Below are positions 9,401 to 20,356 of a stretch of 64,000 bases of DNA, piece after piece. Source of the stretch: Buttiauxella noackiae ATCC 51607. Its GTDB lineage: Bacteria > Pseudomonadota > Gammaproteobacteria > Enterobacterales > Enterobacteriaceae. The stretch is from contig NZ_LXEO01000039.1 in assembly GCF_001654865.1 (NCBI RefSeq), forward strand, positions 1-64,000, written 5' to 3'. The position numbers and the translations under genes were made by a program. The stretch's first letter is position 1; each line of letters starts with the position of its first letter. Under the pieces are notes generated by a model that saw only the letters and a list, made by a program, of their open reading frames with translations, was not told where the DNA came from and made no database searches.

Positions 9401-10200
9401 TTACGCGCAGCTTTCGCCATCATTTTCTTTAAAACATGGGACACCGCCACGAAGCCAAAACTGGCGGTGACCATGGTTGCCGCACCAAAACCGGATGCAC
9501 AATCCATACGTTTCGGGCCATCAGCGGTGCTTTTCATGGCGCACACGGAACCATCAGCCTGCGGGTAAACCAGCGCTTCGGTGGAAAACACGCAATCCAC
9601 ACCCAGCTTCCCTTTGCTGTTCTTCACTACACCAAAATCACTTTTTAATCTTTCACGCAGTTTTGCTGCCAGCGGATCCTGAATCGTTTTTGCCAGATCG
9701 GTAACCTGGATCTGCGTTGGATCGATTTGCCCACCCGCACCACCGGTGGTGACCAATGGGATCTTGTAGCGACGACAATAGGCTATCAAGGCGGCTTTAG
9801 GGCGCACACTGTCAATAGCATCAATCACGTAGTTAAAGCCCTGATTGAGCAATTGCTCGGTGTTTTCGGCAGTAATAAAGTCATCCACCACTGTCACACG
9901 GCATTCCGGGTTAATTTCGCGGATACGAGCGGCCATCACTTCAGCCTTGGACTGCCCTACCGTAGCTCGCAAAGCGTGAATCTGACGGTTAGTGTTCGTC
10001 ACACAAACATCGTCCATGTCGATAAGCGTAATTGCACCAATTCCAGTACGAGCCAGTGCTTCTGCGGCCCATGAGCCCACACCGCCAATGCCAATTACGC
10101 AGACATGTGCATCAGCAAACAGTTGCAGGGCATCGCGGCCATACAAACGAGCAGTACCACCAAAGCGTTGCAGCCAGGCATCGGTCAAAACTACAGACAT
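9391..10200 (-). CDS. tcdA: tRNA threonylcarbamoyladenosine dehydratase TcdA (CsdL)
   Basis: E1-like ATP-dependent enzyme that cyclises t6A37 to ct6A in tRNAs for ANN codons. Residues 1-269 contain the adenylation Rossmann motif [17 protein letters not shown] (about 37-53), and the acidic turn [13 protein letters not shown] that binds ATP. Good ribosome site GAGGA before the ATG. The link with csdAE is known: CsdA-CsdE supply sulfur that supports this modification. Confidence 0.95.
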   Translation of the reverse strand: MSVVLTDAWLQRFGGTARLYGRDALQLFADAHVCVIGIGGVGSWAAEALARTGIGAITLIDMDDVCVTNTNRQIHALRATVGQSKAEVMAARIREINPECRVTVVDDFITAENTEQLLNQGFNYVIDAIDSVRPKAALIAYCRRYKIPLVTTGGAGGQIDPTQIQVTDLAKTIQDPLAAKLRERLKSDFGVVKNSKGKLGVDCVFSTEALVYPQADGSVCAMKSTADGPKRMDCASGFGAATMVTASFGFVAVSHVLKKMMAKAARNQA

Positions 10201-10247
10201 TACGTTATCCTCGGAAAATCTTTGCGGGTGTTATTGCAGATACAGAT

Positions 10248-10271
10248 GACGGGCTGATTATACAGCCCGTC
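10248..10271. repeat. Perfect hairpin between mltA and tcdA
   Basis: GACGGGCTG-attata-CAGCCCGTC, a perfect 9-base-pair stem, lies in the 81-base gap between mltA stop and tcdA start, both on the minus strand. No T-run follows on either strand, so it may pause or protect RNA rather than terminate. Confidence 0.6.
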
Positions 10272-10281
10272 TGCGGGAAGA

Positions 10282-11382
10282 TTAACCCGTGAATACACTG
10301 TTGGTCGTGCCCGGAGCATTTTTCAGCACCCACACGCGACCATAGTGGTTGTACCAACCCGCGCGGTGACCGGCATCAGCCCCAATCCCCTGGTAGATAT
10401 CAAAGTGCTGCCCTTTAATCGCACCGCCAACATCCAGCGCAACCATGACACGCAACTCATACTGGCCATTAAATTTACCGTTGTTATCCAGTAAAGGGAC
10501 TTCAGCAAGAATGGTAGTGCCCGCAGGAATAATAGAACGGTCAGATGCGACAGATGCACGGCCAATTAACGGCACGGCACTCGCCCCTTTAACTGGAGCG
10601 AAACTTGCTGGTTTGAAGAAGACAAAAGATGGGTTCTGCTCGAGCAATTCCTGCACTTGCGCCGGGCTGTGAGTTTCACCCCAGTGGCGAATTGCCTGCA
10701 TAGACATATCTTCTTTCTTTACTTCACCCCGGTCGATAAGCACCTTGCCGATACTGCGGTAGGCATGGCCGTTCTTACCTGAATAGCCAAAGAAGGTTAA
10801 TGGCTGCCCATCGCCGAAATCGATATAGCCGCTGCCCTGTACGTCCATAATGAAGTTATCCATTAAGGAGTTGCTGTAAGCAATAATGTAGCTGTCATTT
10901 AGTGCGCCACTGTAGATCTCAGCGCGAGAGGGTAAACGTCCACGTTTTGGCGGCATACGGTAGATAGGATACTGGAACTCGCCCTGGCGGGTATAACGCG
11001 CTTGCACCACGGGCGTGTAGTAACCAGTGAACTGTACGTTACCGTAGTTATCTGCACCTTCCATCTGCCAGGCATCGATGCCGTACTGGCTCAGCTTACT
11101 GGTGTCTCCACCGGCACGTAACCACTGCTGCACGGCACCGTAAACATCACTCTTGCTATTATAGAGGCGAGGAGACGCAGAACGAATCTGGTTAACTTGT
11201 TCCGCAAAGTCGCCACCATTAATGGGTGCACCCACCGCATCTGGCCGGTTTACGAGCGAAAAAGGCTGAGAAAATTTCCCATCCTTATATTGCTGGCCTT
11301 TATCTGTCGGTTTTGAGGAACAACCTGCCAGAATGGCAACCATTACCCCAGTTACAATGTACTTCGTCCAACGTCCTATCAT
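10282..11382 (-). CDS. mltA: Membrane-bound lytic murein transglycosylase A
   Basis: Outer-membrane lipoprotein that cleaves the glycan strands of peptidoglycan to 1,6-anhydromuropeptides. 366 residues (E. coli 365). The signal peptide ends at the lipobox LAGC (Cys21). The MltA domain covers about 90-260 (FTGYYTPVVQARY, RAEIYSGAL) and the 3D domain the C-terminus; the catalytic aspartate region MVALDVGGAIKGQHFDIYQG is intact. Confidence 0.95.
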   Translation of the reverse strand: MIGRWTKYIVTGVMVAILAGCSSKPTDKGQQYKDGKFSQPFSLVNRPDAVGAPINGGDFAEQVNQIRSASPRLYNSKSDVYGAVQQWLRAGGDTSKLSQYGIDAWQMEGADNYGNVQFTGYYTPVVQARYTRQGEFQYPIYRMPPKRGRLPSRAEIYSGALNDSYIIAYSNSLMDNFIMDVQGSGYIDFGDGQPLTFFGYSGKNGHAYRSIGKVLIDRGEVKKEDMSMQAIRHWGETHSPAQVQELLEQNPSFVFFKPASFAPVKGASAVPLIGRASVASDRSIIPAGTTILAEVPLLDNNGKFNGQYELRVMVALDVGGAIKGQHFDIYQGIGADAGHRAGWYNHYGRVWVLKNAPGTTNSVFTG

Positions 11383-11573
11383 TACTTCCCCGCCCTGTTA
11401 ATAATTTGCGCTATACCCGGGATACTTCTAGATGCAGCCACGGGAAGATAGCAAACACCATGCAAGAATTAAACGTGTTGGACCCCACACAGACCAGATG
11501 TGTTCACTATCTGTACTTAAAGTAAATTATTATCAGCTACATGTGACAAATCGGGCATTTATTAAAAAAAAGG

Positions 11574-11601
11574 TTGCATCAAAAGCCGGGCAGAGTATAG
11601 T
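11574..11601 (+). promoter_or_regulatory. Promoter of the initiator tRNA operon
   Basis: A -35 box TTGCAT (11574-11579) and a -10 box TATAGT (11596-11601) are separated by 16 bases and followed by the GC-rich discriminator GCGC, the hallmark of stringently controlled stable-RNA promoters. It lies 13 bases before the first tRNA. Confidence 0.75.
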
Positions 11602-11614
11602 GCGCTTCCACGGA

Positions 11615-11691
<77 letters not shown>

Positions 11692-11755
11692 ATTAAAAAA
11701 GTCGCTGAAAGTAGCGCGGTGGTGAAAGCCATTAGTAGTAAATTAGTTATACGGA

Positions 11756-11832
<77 letters not shown>

Positions 11833-11894
11833 ACTAAGTCGCTGAGTTTTCGCGCAATGATGAAAATCATTTGGGTACTAAAGAAGTTTACGGA

Positions 11895-11971
<77 letters not shown>

Positions 11972-11976
11972 ACATT

Positions 11977-12004
11977 AAAGCACCTTTATAGGTGCTTTTT
12001 TTGT
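11977..12004 (+). terminator. Terminator of the tRNA operon
   Basis: Hairpin AAAGCACCT-ttat-AGGTGCTTT followed by T7, directly behind the third tRNA. Confidence 0.9.
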
Positions 12005-12089
12005 ATCTGAAATCCACTCATGACTCTCCAACCCTCTCAAAAATTGCGTAACGCAGCCAACATAGCTGCGCTCAAATTATAACGAGGGA

Positions 12090-13346
12090 TTATCCGCGTC
12101 TTGCCAATCGCGCACTATCTGCAAAATACGCTTTTATCCCCGCCAGAATAGACTCGGCAACTTCCTGCTGGAAAGTAGCCGTACGCAACTTGCGCTCTTC
12201 CTCAACGTTACTAAGAAACGCAGTCTCCACCAGAATGGATGGAATATCCGGCGCTTTCAGAACCGCAAACCCTGCCTGGTCGACGCTGTTTTTATGCAGC
12301 TTATTCACCTGCCCCAGGCGAGTCAGCACTTCTTTACCAAATTTAAGACTGTCGTTGATGGTTAACGACTGCACCATATCGAACATCGTATGGTCGAGAT
12401 ATCTGTCGCCACTCTTACTCACCCCACCGATTAAGTCGGCGGCATTCTGTGTTTGGGCGAGGAATTTTGCGGCGGTACTGGTCGCACCTTTGGTTGAGAG
12501 CGCAAAGACAGAAGAACCACGCGCAGCGCCGGAGGTAAATGCATCCGCATGAATAGAAACAAAAAGATCGGCACGTTGCTTCTGCGCTTTCGCTACCCTG
12601 ACTTTTAACGGGATAAACACATCCTCGTTGCGTGTCATGTAGGCTTTCATATTCGCTTCTTTATCAATCAGCGCTTTCAGGCGGCGAGCAATTTTCAGCA
12701 CAATGTCTTTCTCACGCGTCTTATTCGGCCCGATAGCACCAGGGTCTTCCCCGCCGTGGCCGGGATCCAGCATGATAACAATCGGCCGGTCACGCCCGGC
12801 TTTACCCGGCTGTGGCCCTTGTTCTGGAGACGGCGGTTTGTCTTTATCCAGCTTGCCGTTGTTGTAATCCTCCAGCAATGCCAACAGCGGATCTTGCTCG
12901 CTATTCATATTTGCCGGATACAAATCCATCACCAGGCGCTCTTTAAATTCAGCTACCGGGGCAAGTCCAAACAGATGTGGTGTGACGTTCTGTTTAAGCT
13001 CAAACACCATACGTACGGTTTGCGGGTCAAACTGCCCGACACGCGCAGATTTGATGAAAGGATCGTCAGCACGAATTTGGCTACCGATTCCTTTTAATAC
13101 TGAATTTAAATTCACACCTTCGATGTCGACAACGACACGATCAGGGTTACTCAGAGCGAACTGCTTATATTTAAGCTCCTTGTTCGATTCCAGCGTGACA
13201 CGAGTGTAAGACGAAGCGGGCCAGACACGCACCGCAACGACCAGGCTTGAGGCAGCAAAACCAACCTGGCTAACACTTAGCAGCCACATAGCACCTGCTC
13301 CCTTAAGCAAGCGGCGCCGACTTATTAATGGACTGGAATCAGACAT
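12090..13346 (-). CDS. amiC: N-acetylmuramoyl-L-alanine amidase AmiC
   Basis: Periplasmic zinc amidase that cuts septal peptidoglycan for daughter-cell separation, activated by NlpD. The ATG at 13344-13346 has a good AGGAG site and gives 418 residues (E. coli 417); the reading frame stays open upstream for 27 more codons, which I reject. The N-terminus has a twin-arginine signal (SRRRLLKG, 9-16) for folded export. An AMIN domain (about 40-145) targets the septum; the amidase domain follows with zinc ligands His197, Glu212 and about His266 and the motif [11 protein letters not shown]. Divergent from argA. Confidence 0.95.
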   Translation of the reverse strand: MSDSSPLISRRRLLKGAGAMWLLSVSQVGFAASSLVVAVRVWPASSYTRVTLESNKELKYKQFALSNPDRVVVDIEGVNLNSVLKGIGSQIRADDPFIKSARVGQFDPQTVRMVFELKQNVTPHLFGLAPVAEFKERLVMDLYPANMNSEQDPLLALLEDYNNGKLDKDKPPSPEQGPQPGKAGRDRPIVIMLDPGHGGEDPGAIGPNKTREKDIVLKIARRLKALIDKEANMKAYMTRNEDVFIPLKVRVAKAQKQRADLFVSIHADAFTSGAARGSSVFALSTKGATSTAAKFLAQTQNAADLIGGVSKSGDRYLDHTMFDMVQSLTINDSLKFGKEVLTRLGQVNKLHKNSVDQAGFAVLKAPDIPSILVETAFLSNVEEERKLRTATFQQEVAESILAGIKAYFADSARLARRG

Positions 13347-13532
13347 AGCTCTCCTGAGCGGTGTATTTCCGGGAATCAAATATTCAGTTTTATTTTTTTG
13401 AGCCGAAAACTTTAACGAAACAGGCACGGACTGTCACTCATTAAAGGGTAAACATTCGCAATCAAGCACCTGGCAGGTTAAATGTAGAAATATCCGCTTT
13501 GTGGAAATTGTCTCTTGCACCGAAGGCAATAA

Positions 13533-13571
13533 AAGAATAAAAATACATAAATTACGAATAATCATGCAATG
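13533..13571. promoter_or_regulatory. Tandem ARG boxes before argA
   Basis: Two adjacent 18-base elements, AAGAATAAAAATACATAA (13533-13550) and ACGAATAATCATGCAATG (13554-13571), match the arrangement of the E. coli argA operator bound by the ArgR hexamer with arginine. They end 10 bases before the start codon. Each matches the palindromic ARG consensus only partly, as is usual. Confidence 0.7.
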
Positions 13572-13581
13572 AGGTCTGGCC

Positions 13582-14913
13582 GTGGTGAAGGAACGTAGAA
13601 CCGAACTGGTACAGGGATTCCGCCATTCTGTTCCCTATATAAATGCCCATCGGGGAAAAACGTTTGTCATTATGCTTGGCGGCGAAGCCATCGAACACGA
13701 GAACTTCTCCAGTATCGTTAATGATATTGGGCTACTCCACAGCCTGGGGATTCGTCTGGTGGTGGTGTATGGCGCCCGCCCACAGATTGATGCCAATTTG
13801 GCTTCGCATAATCATGAGCCTATCTACCACAAACACACGCGTGTTACCGATGCAAAAACGCTGGAGCTGGTAAAACAGGCAGCCGGTCTACTGCAACTGG
13901 ATATTACCGCACGTTTATCCATGAGCCTTGGGAATACGCCATTACAAGGCGCACACATCAATGTGGTCAGCGGCAACTTTATTATTGCGCAACCATTGGG
14001 TGTGGATGATGGCGTGGATTATTGCCACAGCGGGCGCGTGCGTCGTATCGACGAAGAGGCCATTCACCGTCAGCTTGATAACGGTGCGATTGTTTTGATG
14101 GGGCCGGTTGCGGTTTCTGTCACAGGTGAAAGCTTCAATCTCACATCTGAAGAGATTGCCACGCAGCTGGCCGTCAAACTGAAAGCCGAAAAAATGATTG
14201 GCTTCTGCTCTTCTCAGGGGGTTATTGACGACAACGGCAATATCGTTTCCGAACTCTTCCCGAACGATGCGCAAAAACGCATTGAAGAGCTGGAAGCAGC
14301 CAGCGATTACCATTCTGGCACCGTGCGTTTCTTACGTGGAGCGGTGAAAGCCTGCCGTAGCGGTGTACGTCGTAGCCATTTGATCAGTTATCAGGAAGAT
14401 GGCGCGTTACTGCAGGAGCTATTCTCACGCGACGGCATCGGTACACAAATTGTTATGGAGAGCGCGGAGCAAATTCGTCGCGCCACCATTAACGATATTG
14501 GCGGTATTCTGGAGTTGATTCGCCCTCTCGAACAGCAAGGGATTCTGGTGCGTCGCTCGCGTGAGCAACTGGAAATGGAGATCGACAAATTCACTATTAT
14601 CCAGCGCGACAATCTGACTATCGCCTGTGCAGCACTCTATCCATTCCTGGAAGAAGGGATTGGAGAGATGGCCTGCGTAGCCGTTCACCCGGACTATCGA
14701 AGTTCGTCACGCGGTGAGGTGTTGCTACAACGCATTGCCACACAGGCCCGTCAAATGGGTCTGAGCAAGTTGTTCGTGCTGACAACTCGTAGCATTCATT
14801 GGTTCCAGGAACGTGGCTTTATGCCGGTCGATGTTGAACTGCTGCCAGAAAGTAAAAAAGAGATGTACAACTATCAACGCCGTTCGAAAGTGCTGATGGC
14901 TGATTTAGCATAA
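13582..14913 (+). CDS. argA: N-acetylglutamate synthase ArgA
   Basis: First enzyme of arginine synthesis: acetyl-CoA plus glutamate. 443 residues, identical in length to E. coli. The N-terminal amino-acid-kinase-like domain (about 1-280) binds the feedback inhibitor arginine; the C-terminal GNAT domain (about 295-440) has the acetyl-CoA loop region [15 protein letters not shown]. The start is GTG at 13582, with GAGG upstream, as in E. coli. Regulation by ArgR is indicated by the ARG boxes. Confidence 0.97.
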   Translation: MVKERRTELVQGFRHSVPYINAHRGKTFVIMLGGEAIEHENFSSIVNDIGLLHSLGIRLVVVYGARPQIDANLASHNHEPIYHKHTRVTDAKTLELVKQAAGLLQLDITARLSMSLGNTPLQGAHINVVSGNFIIAQPLGVDDGVDYCHSGRVRRIDEEAIHRQLDNGAIVLMGPVAVSVTGESFNLTSEEIATQLAVKLKAEKMIGFCSSQGVIDDNGNIVSELFPNDAQKRIEELEAASDYHSGTVRFLRGAVKACRSGVRRSHLISYQEDGALLQELFSRDGIGTQIVMESAEQIRRATINDIGGILELIRPLEQQGILVRRSREQLEMEIDKFTIIQRDNLTIACAALYPFLEEGIGEMACVAVHPDYRSSSRGEVLLQRIATQARQMGLSKLFVLTTRSIHWFQERGFMPVDVELLPESKKEMYNYQRRSKVLMADLA

Positions 14914-14919
14914 CCAATA

Positions 14920-14943
14920 AGCTAGCCCTTTTAAGGGCTAGCT
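14920..14943. repeat. Perfect hairpin between argA and recD
   Basis: AGCTAGCCCTT-tt-AAGGGCTAGCT, an 11-base-pair stem between convergent genes; it overlaps the recD stop codon at 14938. No T-run follows on either strand, so termination is possible but not assured. Confidence 0.55.
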
Positions 14944-16773
14944 AAAACTCTCCATTAATCCACTGCGTCTTTCCGTCTTCGTCACAATTGCCTTTTCCAG
15001 CACCCGATCATCGGCATACAAAGATAGCCTGCTTCGAGCACGAGTAATCGCGGTATAGACCAGTTCACGCGTCACCACAGCGGTATACTGATTTGGCAAA
15101 ACCAGTGCGGCATGATCAAATTCCGAACCCTGAGATTTATGCACCGTCATAGCATAGGCAGTTTCATGCCCTGGTAAACGGCTCGGCTGCACTGATTTTA
15201 TCGTGCCATCTGGCATCGGGAACCAGACGCGTAGCCCCTCGCCTGTGTCTAACGCAATACCAATGTCACCATTGAATAAGCCTAACGAGCTGTCGTTACG
15301 CGAAATCATAATTGGTCTGCCGTTGTACCATCTTGAAGCAGCCTGATTTGGCCGCTCAATGAGCCTTTTTTGAATCAGCGCAAGTTCGATTCTGTTGTTC
15401 AGGCCGCTGACGCCAAACGGGCCATCACGCAATGCACATAACAACTGATAACGCCCGAAAGCGTCAATAATAGCTGCAGGCTCTGCGTGATTGCGCATTA
15501 ACTCCAGATAGGGCCGATACCCATCCACTGCATCAGCAATCATGAATGCGTAGTCTTCAGTTTCGCGCAAAGGCTGCTTTGTGATATCGCCAAAACCTTT
15601 AGCAAACACTGCTTTAGCCTGTTTCACATCGCTTGCATTGACGGCATAGGCCAGTTGCCCAATCCCTGATTGGCTATCAAAACGGTAGCTTTTTTGCAGT
15701 AGACAAAGTCCATCACGCAACACACTAGCTTCGGTTCCTTCACCGGTCGACAGTGAGTAACCCGTCAGTCGACTTAATTCGGCCGCACGAACAGGAGAAT
15801 ATCCGTGTGTAACATAGTGGCAAATATCCCCGAGCACCGCCCCCGCTTCCACCGATGCCAGTTGATCACGGTCGCCTAAGAAAATGATCCGCGCATGCGT
15901 TGGCAACGCATGAATCAGCTTCGCCATCATTGGCAAATCCACCATCGAGGCCTCATCCACTACCAGCACATCAAGATGCAATGGGTTCCCTGCGTGATAG
16001 CGCAGACGTTGGCTGTTAGGTTGTGCACCCAATAAACGGTGCAGGGTACAAGCATCGCTCGGCAACGAGGCTTTTTGCACATCATCCAGCGGCAAACGCC
16101 GTAGAGCTGAACCTAAGGATTCGGTTAAACGTGCAGCAGCCTTACCCGTTGGAGCCGCCAGTTGAATACGCAAAGGTTTTGCGTCAGACAGTTGAACAAG
16201 TGCTGCGAGCAATTTAGCCACCGTAGTGGTCTTCCCCGTTCCTGGCCCACCAGAAATCACTGAAATGCGTCGTGTCAGTGCCACGGCCGCAGCAACCTTT
16301 TGCCAGTCGATATCGGCTGTTGGTTCAAAGAGTTGATTTAGTACACGGATAATCTGCGTTTCATCAAGTGGGATTGCGCAGTTCTCTTCACCAAAAAATC
16401 GCGCGACAGACTGTTCGTTTTGCCACATCCGGTTGAGGTACAAACGCTCGCCAATTAATTTCAGCGGTGTCGCCCCTTCATGCTCACTTACCGCATCAGA
16501 CGCCAGTAGCACCTCGTGCCAGTTGGCTTTGGTATCAACCATAGCGAAAAGTTGCTCAGCAAAATCAGGTTGCCGCCCGGCAAAACAGAACTCCGGTTTT
16601 AAGCGAGAAACTGGGATACACACATGGCCTTCACCTGCATCGTGACTAACAAGTGCCGCTGCCAGCATGACTGCGGGCTGCTCGTCACTGGCAATCATCA
16701 TGGCGAATTGCGTATCCAATGCGCGCAACAATTTTTGCTCGACCGCCTGCTGTAACAGCTCAGACATTTTCAT
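14938..16773 (-). CDS. recD: Exodeoxyribonuclease V alpha subunit RecD
   Basis: The 5'-3' SF1 helicase motor of RecBCD, which controls nuclease activity before Chi. 611 residues (E. coli 608). Walker A is GGPGTGKT at 175-182 with Lys181; further helicase motifs include [22 protein letters not shown] and the C-terminal [13 protein letters not shown]. The N-terminal domain (1-110) binds RecC. It overlaps recB by four bases (ATGA), so it is coupled to recB. Confidence 0.96.
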   Translation of the reverse strand: MKMSELLQQAVEQKLLRALDTQFAMMIASDEQPAVMLAAALVSHDAGEGHVCIPVSRLKPEFCFAGRQPDFAEQLFAMVDTKANWHEVLLASDAVSEHEGATPLKLIGERLYLNRMWQNEQSVARFFGEENCAIPLDETQIIRVLNQLFEPTADIDWQKVAAAVALTRRISVISGGPGTGKTTTVAKLLAALVQLSDAKPLRIQLAAPTGKAAARLTESLGSALRRLPLDDVQKASLPSDACTLHRLLGAQPNSQRLRYHAGNPLHLDVLVVDEASMVDLPMMAKLIHALPTHARIIFLGDRDQLASVEAGAVLGDICHYVTHGYSPVRAAELSRLTGYSLSTGEGTEASVLRDGLCLLQKSYRFDSQSGIGQLAYAVNASDVKQAKAVFAKGFGDITKQPLRETEDYAFMIADAVDGYRPYLELMRNHAEPAAIIDAFGRYQLLCALRDGPFGVSGLNNRIELALIQKRLIERPNQAASRWYNGRPIMISRNDSSLGLFNGDIGIALDTGEGLRVWFPMPDGTIKSVQPSRLPGHETAYAMTVHKSQGSEFDHAALVLPNQYTAVVTRELVYTAITRARSRLSLYADDRVLEKAIVTKTERRSGLMESFS

Positions 16774-19700
16774 GGCATAACCTCGTCCGTTTGCCCGGCA
16801 AACAATGCGTCCATCTGATCAATTAATTGCACAGAAGGGCGTGTTGTAAATATTCCCTGTGACGAGCCATTGCTTTCAACACCGCGTAAAAACAGATAAA
16901 TAACACCACCAAAATGCTTTTGGTAATCGTAATCAGGCATACGGTGGCGCAAATAGCGATGCAGTGCCAACGTGTATAACTGATATTGCAGGTCATAACG
17001 ATGGGATTGCATCGCACCCATCATTGCTTCCTGGGTATAGGCACTACTGTCTTCACCCAGCCAGTTGGATTTGTAATCCAGCAGGTAGTAACGCCCTTGC
17101 CAGCGGAAAACCAGGTCGATAAACCCTTTCAGCATGCCACGCACCTGTTTGAAGTTTAACGGTGGGCAACCTGCCGATAATGAGTCATGTTCACGTACCA
17201 ACCTATCCAAATGTGCAGCCTGCAAATCACTTTCAATGGGTAGATAGAACGCCAGTTCGACCTGTTTTTCCTGAGAAGATAATTGGTTGAGTGAGACGCC
17301 TGAATCATTCAACGGGGCCTGTAAAATTGCCTGCAACCATTCGCTGACAATCGGCTGCCACTCTTCAGCAAAACCTTGCTCTGTGAGTTGCTTTGCAACC
17401 CACGCATCGTCAATCGGCTGAGTAAAATCAATGCCTTCGAATAAGCTATGCAAAAATGTGCCCGGCCCTGCCCCACGCGGGAAGGTGTGTGGAGTTAGTG
17501 ATGGCTCACTTTGCACAGGCATTACACCTGCAGCATCCACATCTAATCGAGGCAATAGTTCCAGCACCTGGCTACTGCCATGCTGCTGCAAACCGGAATA
17601 ACTGGTTACACGCCAGTTATCAGCAACCTGTCTTTTCATCACTCTGGCACTCAGTTCCGGGAGTGCGGCACTAACGGGCTGCCACGGCGTGTAGTCTTCC
17701 GAGTGAGGTTCTTCGACATTAATCGACTCACTGACCAGTTCCTGCAAGCATGCCTGTAAACCGGCAGCATCTTTCGCTTCACCTTTTTGCAGAAGATAGC
17801 CCAGCGCACCGAGATGCAGATCGCTGTTCCCCTTTTTAGCGCGATTCCCCTTAAACAATGGGGCGACACCAAGACTGCAATGCCAGATAGAGCGCGTCAA
17901 AGCGACGTACAGCAAACGTAAATCCTCTGCCAGACGCTCTTCTTCCGCAAGACTAAGGCTTTCCTCATCGTCGCTTAAATCCAGCAACGGCGAGAATGTT
18001 GAACGATCGTGGTACAGGCCACTGTTTTGCGCTCGGTAGTTGGCAATGAATGGCAACCAGACCAACGGATACTCAAGCCCTTTTGATTTATGGATAGTGA
18101 CAACCTGAACCAAATGCCTGTCACTTTCGAGACGTAATTGTTGGCTAAACGCGTTGCTGTCAGGTTCAGCGACCTGTTGCGCCAACCATCGAACCAGAGC
18201 ATGTTCACTGTCTGTTTGCGCGGCTTCTTCTTGTAGCAACTCGCTGATGTGCAGAATGTCGGTAAGACGCCGTTCACCTCCCGGCGTTGCCAACAAGTTT
18301 TCAGCGACCTGGCGATATGCAATAAGCGCCCGCAACATAGGCATTACGCCCCGGCGCAGCCAAATTTGTCTATATTCTGAGAACTCTTCAACCAACTGAT
18401 CCCAGGCATTTTCATCATTATTTAGCGCCTCAATCATTTGGGCATCAAGGCCAAGCATACTGGTCGCAACCGCACTTCTCAGTGCTGTTTCAATTTCAGG
18501 AGCAAGTACAGCCTGCAAGATCCACAAAATCTCGCGCGCTTCAGGCGTTGCAAAAACCGAGTCACGATTTGAAAGGTAAACAGAGGGGATATTTAGCGCG
18601 CTCAAAGCTTCCCGAACAATTGAAGCTTCACCACGACTACGAACCAAAATAGTGATGTCTGATGACTGTACCGGACGAGATACCTCACCTTTCCATAATA
18701 GAGCCTCACCGCGCTGCCCGGCACTCAGCCAGTCGCGAATCTGCTGCGCACACTGCATGGCCATGATTTGTTGGTAATCACTCACACCACAACCATCACC
18801 CGACGGCACCCAGAGTGACATCGCCGCCTGGTTCTTCCCTTTCATGGTAAAACGCAGGCCGCAGTTCTTCTCCGCAGCTTTCACCGCCATAAACGGAATT
18901 TGCTCGAATAAGAAGGGATTATCCAGTTGTTGGAACAGCGTATTTACGCTGCTTATCATTGCAGGCGATGAGCGCCAGTTAGTATCCAACGTGTAGTGGG
19001 CACTTACCTCATGACGAGCTTTCATATAGGTAAAAATATCTGCCCCGCGGAAAGCATAAATGGCTTGTTTTGGGTCACCGATAAGCAACAGCGCCGTTTC
19101 GGGCTGATTGATATATAAGCGCCGAAAAATGCGATATTGCTGAGGGTCGGTATCCTGGAACTCATCAATCATCGCTGCCGGGAAACGGGCACGAATGGCG
19201 GCTGCCAGGGCATCACCACCCGGCTTATGCAGAGCTTCATCAAGACGAGTCAGCATATCGTCAAACCCGAGTTCGCCACGACGAAGCTTTTCCTGCTGAA
19301 CGGTATAGCGGATTTCTGCCATAGCACGAGCGATAACTAAATCACGCAGTGTTAGCGGCTCACCCAATAAATCGTTAATCGCTCTGAAAACAGGATGCTG
19401 CGGCGGTTGGCCTTCTTGGGTTTTCTCATCAAGCATTGACTGAGAGAAACGCTCCAGTTGGTCAGGCAATTTATAAGTTATGGTTTCCGTCTGCGCCCAT
19501 GTGCCAACAATGTTCAGCCAGTTAGGTAGATTTTTGCTGCTATAACTACGGCGGTCTATTTTCGCCACACTCAGGAGTTGCGCAATTTCATCCGCGCAAG
19601 CACACCATTGTGCTTTCACATCTTCAATAGCGTTAATTATTTTCTGATGGCGTGCGAGAAGCGTTTCATCATCGGCTGGTGGCTGTTTCAGAACCGGTTG

Positions 19701-20312
19701 TTCACCTTGCAACCAGCTGTTTATGTCTCTGAGAAGTTCTTCCGGGCCAGCCCACTCCTCAGCCATTACCTGCGCGACCGGTTTAGGAAGCGGGTAACAA
19801 TGGCGACGCCAGAAATCAGCACAGGCATTACGGCGCAGCCGCGATTCATCTTCAATGAGTTGTTGCTCAAACAACATGCCTGATTCGAAGGCATTCAGGC
19901 TGAGCATTCGCTGGCAAAAACCATGGATAGTGAAAATAGCCGCTTCGTCCATTTGCTGTTCTGCAAGGCGCAAAACCTGGGCAGCCTGATGAAGATCTGG
20001 AATTTCGGCCAGCAGACTTTGGAACAGTGGGTTGTCAGTACGATTACGTACACAGGCGATGCGCAACTCATGAATATTGGCGCGAATACGGCCGCGGAGC
20101 TCTTCGGTCGCAGCCTGAGTGAAGGTAACGACCAATAATTCTTCAACTGACAGTGGCCGGGGATGGGCGTTTTGCCCACCCAGGCCAAGTAGCAAACGCA
20201 AATAGAGTGCCGCAATGGTAAATGTCTTTCCGGTACCGGCAGAGGCTTCAATCAGCCGCTCCCCCGTCAGAGGTAAACTTAGGGGGTCAAGCGGCTGAGT
20301 GATTCCGGTCAT
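16770..20312 (-). CDS. recB: Exodeoxyribonuclease V beta subunit RecB
   Basis: 3'-5' helicase and sole nuclease of RecBCD. About 1180 residues from the chosen ATG. Walker [10 protein letters not shown] is near residue 24; other motifs are [33 protein letters not shown] and [13 protein letters not shown]. The C-terminal nuclease domain has GFIDLVFRW and [16 protein letters not shown] with the catalytic Asp and Lys. Two ATG starts are possible, 20324 and 20312; I prefer 20312 because a GGGT stretch lies seven bases before it and the extra four residues are unmatched. Both starts lie at the edge of an ERIC-like remnant. Transcribed with recD. Confidence 0.95.
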   Translation of the reverse strand: MTGITQPLDPLSLPLTGERLIEASAGTGKTFTIAALYLRLLLGLGGQNAHPRPLSVEELLVVTFTQAATEELRGRIRANIHELRIACVRNRTDNPLFQSLLAEIPDLHQAAQVLRLAEQQMDEAAIFTIHGFCQRMLSLNAFESGMLFEQQLIEDESRLRRNACADFWRRHCYPLPKPVAQVMAEEWAGPEELLRDINSWLQGEQPVLKQPPADDETLLARHQKIINAIEDVKAQWCACADEIAQLLSVAKIDRRSYSSKNLPNWLNIVGTWAQTETITYKLPDQLERFSQSMLDEKTQEGQPPQHPVFRAINDLLGEPLTLRDLVIARAMAEIRYTVQQEKLRRGELGFDDMLTRLDEALHKPGGDALAAAIRARFPAAMIDEFQDTDPQQYRIFRRLYINQPETALLLIGDPKQAIYAFRGADIFTYMKARHEVSAHYTLDTNWRSSPAMISSVNTLFQQLDNPFLFEQIPFMAVKAAEKNCGLRFTMKGKNQAAMSLWVPSGDGCGVSDYQQIMAMQCAQQIRDWLSAGQRGEALLWKGEVSRPVQSSDITILVRSRGEASIVREALSALNIPSVYLSNRDSVFATPEAREILWILQAVLAPEIETALRSAVATSMLGLDAQMIEALNNDENAWDQLVEEFSEYRQIWLRRGVMPMLRALIAYRQVAENLLATPGGERRLTDILHISELLQEEAAQTDSEHALVRWLAQQVAEPDSNAFSQQLRLESDRHLVQVVTIHKSKGLEYPLVWLPFIANYRAQNSGLYHDRSTFSPLLDLSDDEESLSLAEEERLAEDLRLLYVALTRSIWHCSLGVAPLFKGNRAKKGNSDLHLGALGYLLQKGEAKDAAGLQACLQELVSESINVEEPHSEDYTPWQPVSAALPELSARVMKRQVADNWRVTSYSGLQQHGSSQVLELLPRLDVDAAGVMPVQSEPSLTPHTFPRGAGPGTFLHSLFEGIDFTQPIDDAWVAKQLTEQGFAEEWQPIVSEWLQAILQAPLNDSGVSLNQLSSQEKQVELAFYLPIESDLQAAHLDRLVREHDSLSAGCPPLNFKQVRGMLKGFIDLVFRWQGRYYLLDYKSNWLGEDSSAYTQEAMMGAMQSHRYDLQYQLYTLALHRYLRHRMPDYDYQKHFGGVIYLFLRGVESNGSSQGIFTTRPSVQLIDQMDALFAGQTDEVMP

Positions 20313-20314
20313 TA

Positions 20315-20353
20315 TTATACCCATTGTCTTTCAAGTTGCAGGTGCCGTGGCCG
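20315..20353. repeat. Terminal remnant of an ERIC element upstream of recB
   Basis: The stretch TATACCCATTGTCTTTCAAG followed by TTGCAGGTGCCGTGGC matches one end of the enterobacterial repetitive intergenic consensus; the rest of the element is missing. It fills nearly the whole ptrA-recB gap, so the recB ribosome-binding region is repeat-derived. Recognition is from memory of the consensus. Confidence 0.6.
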
Positions 20354-20356
20354 CCA

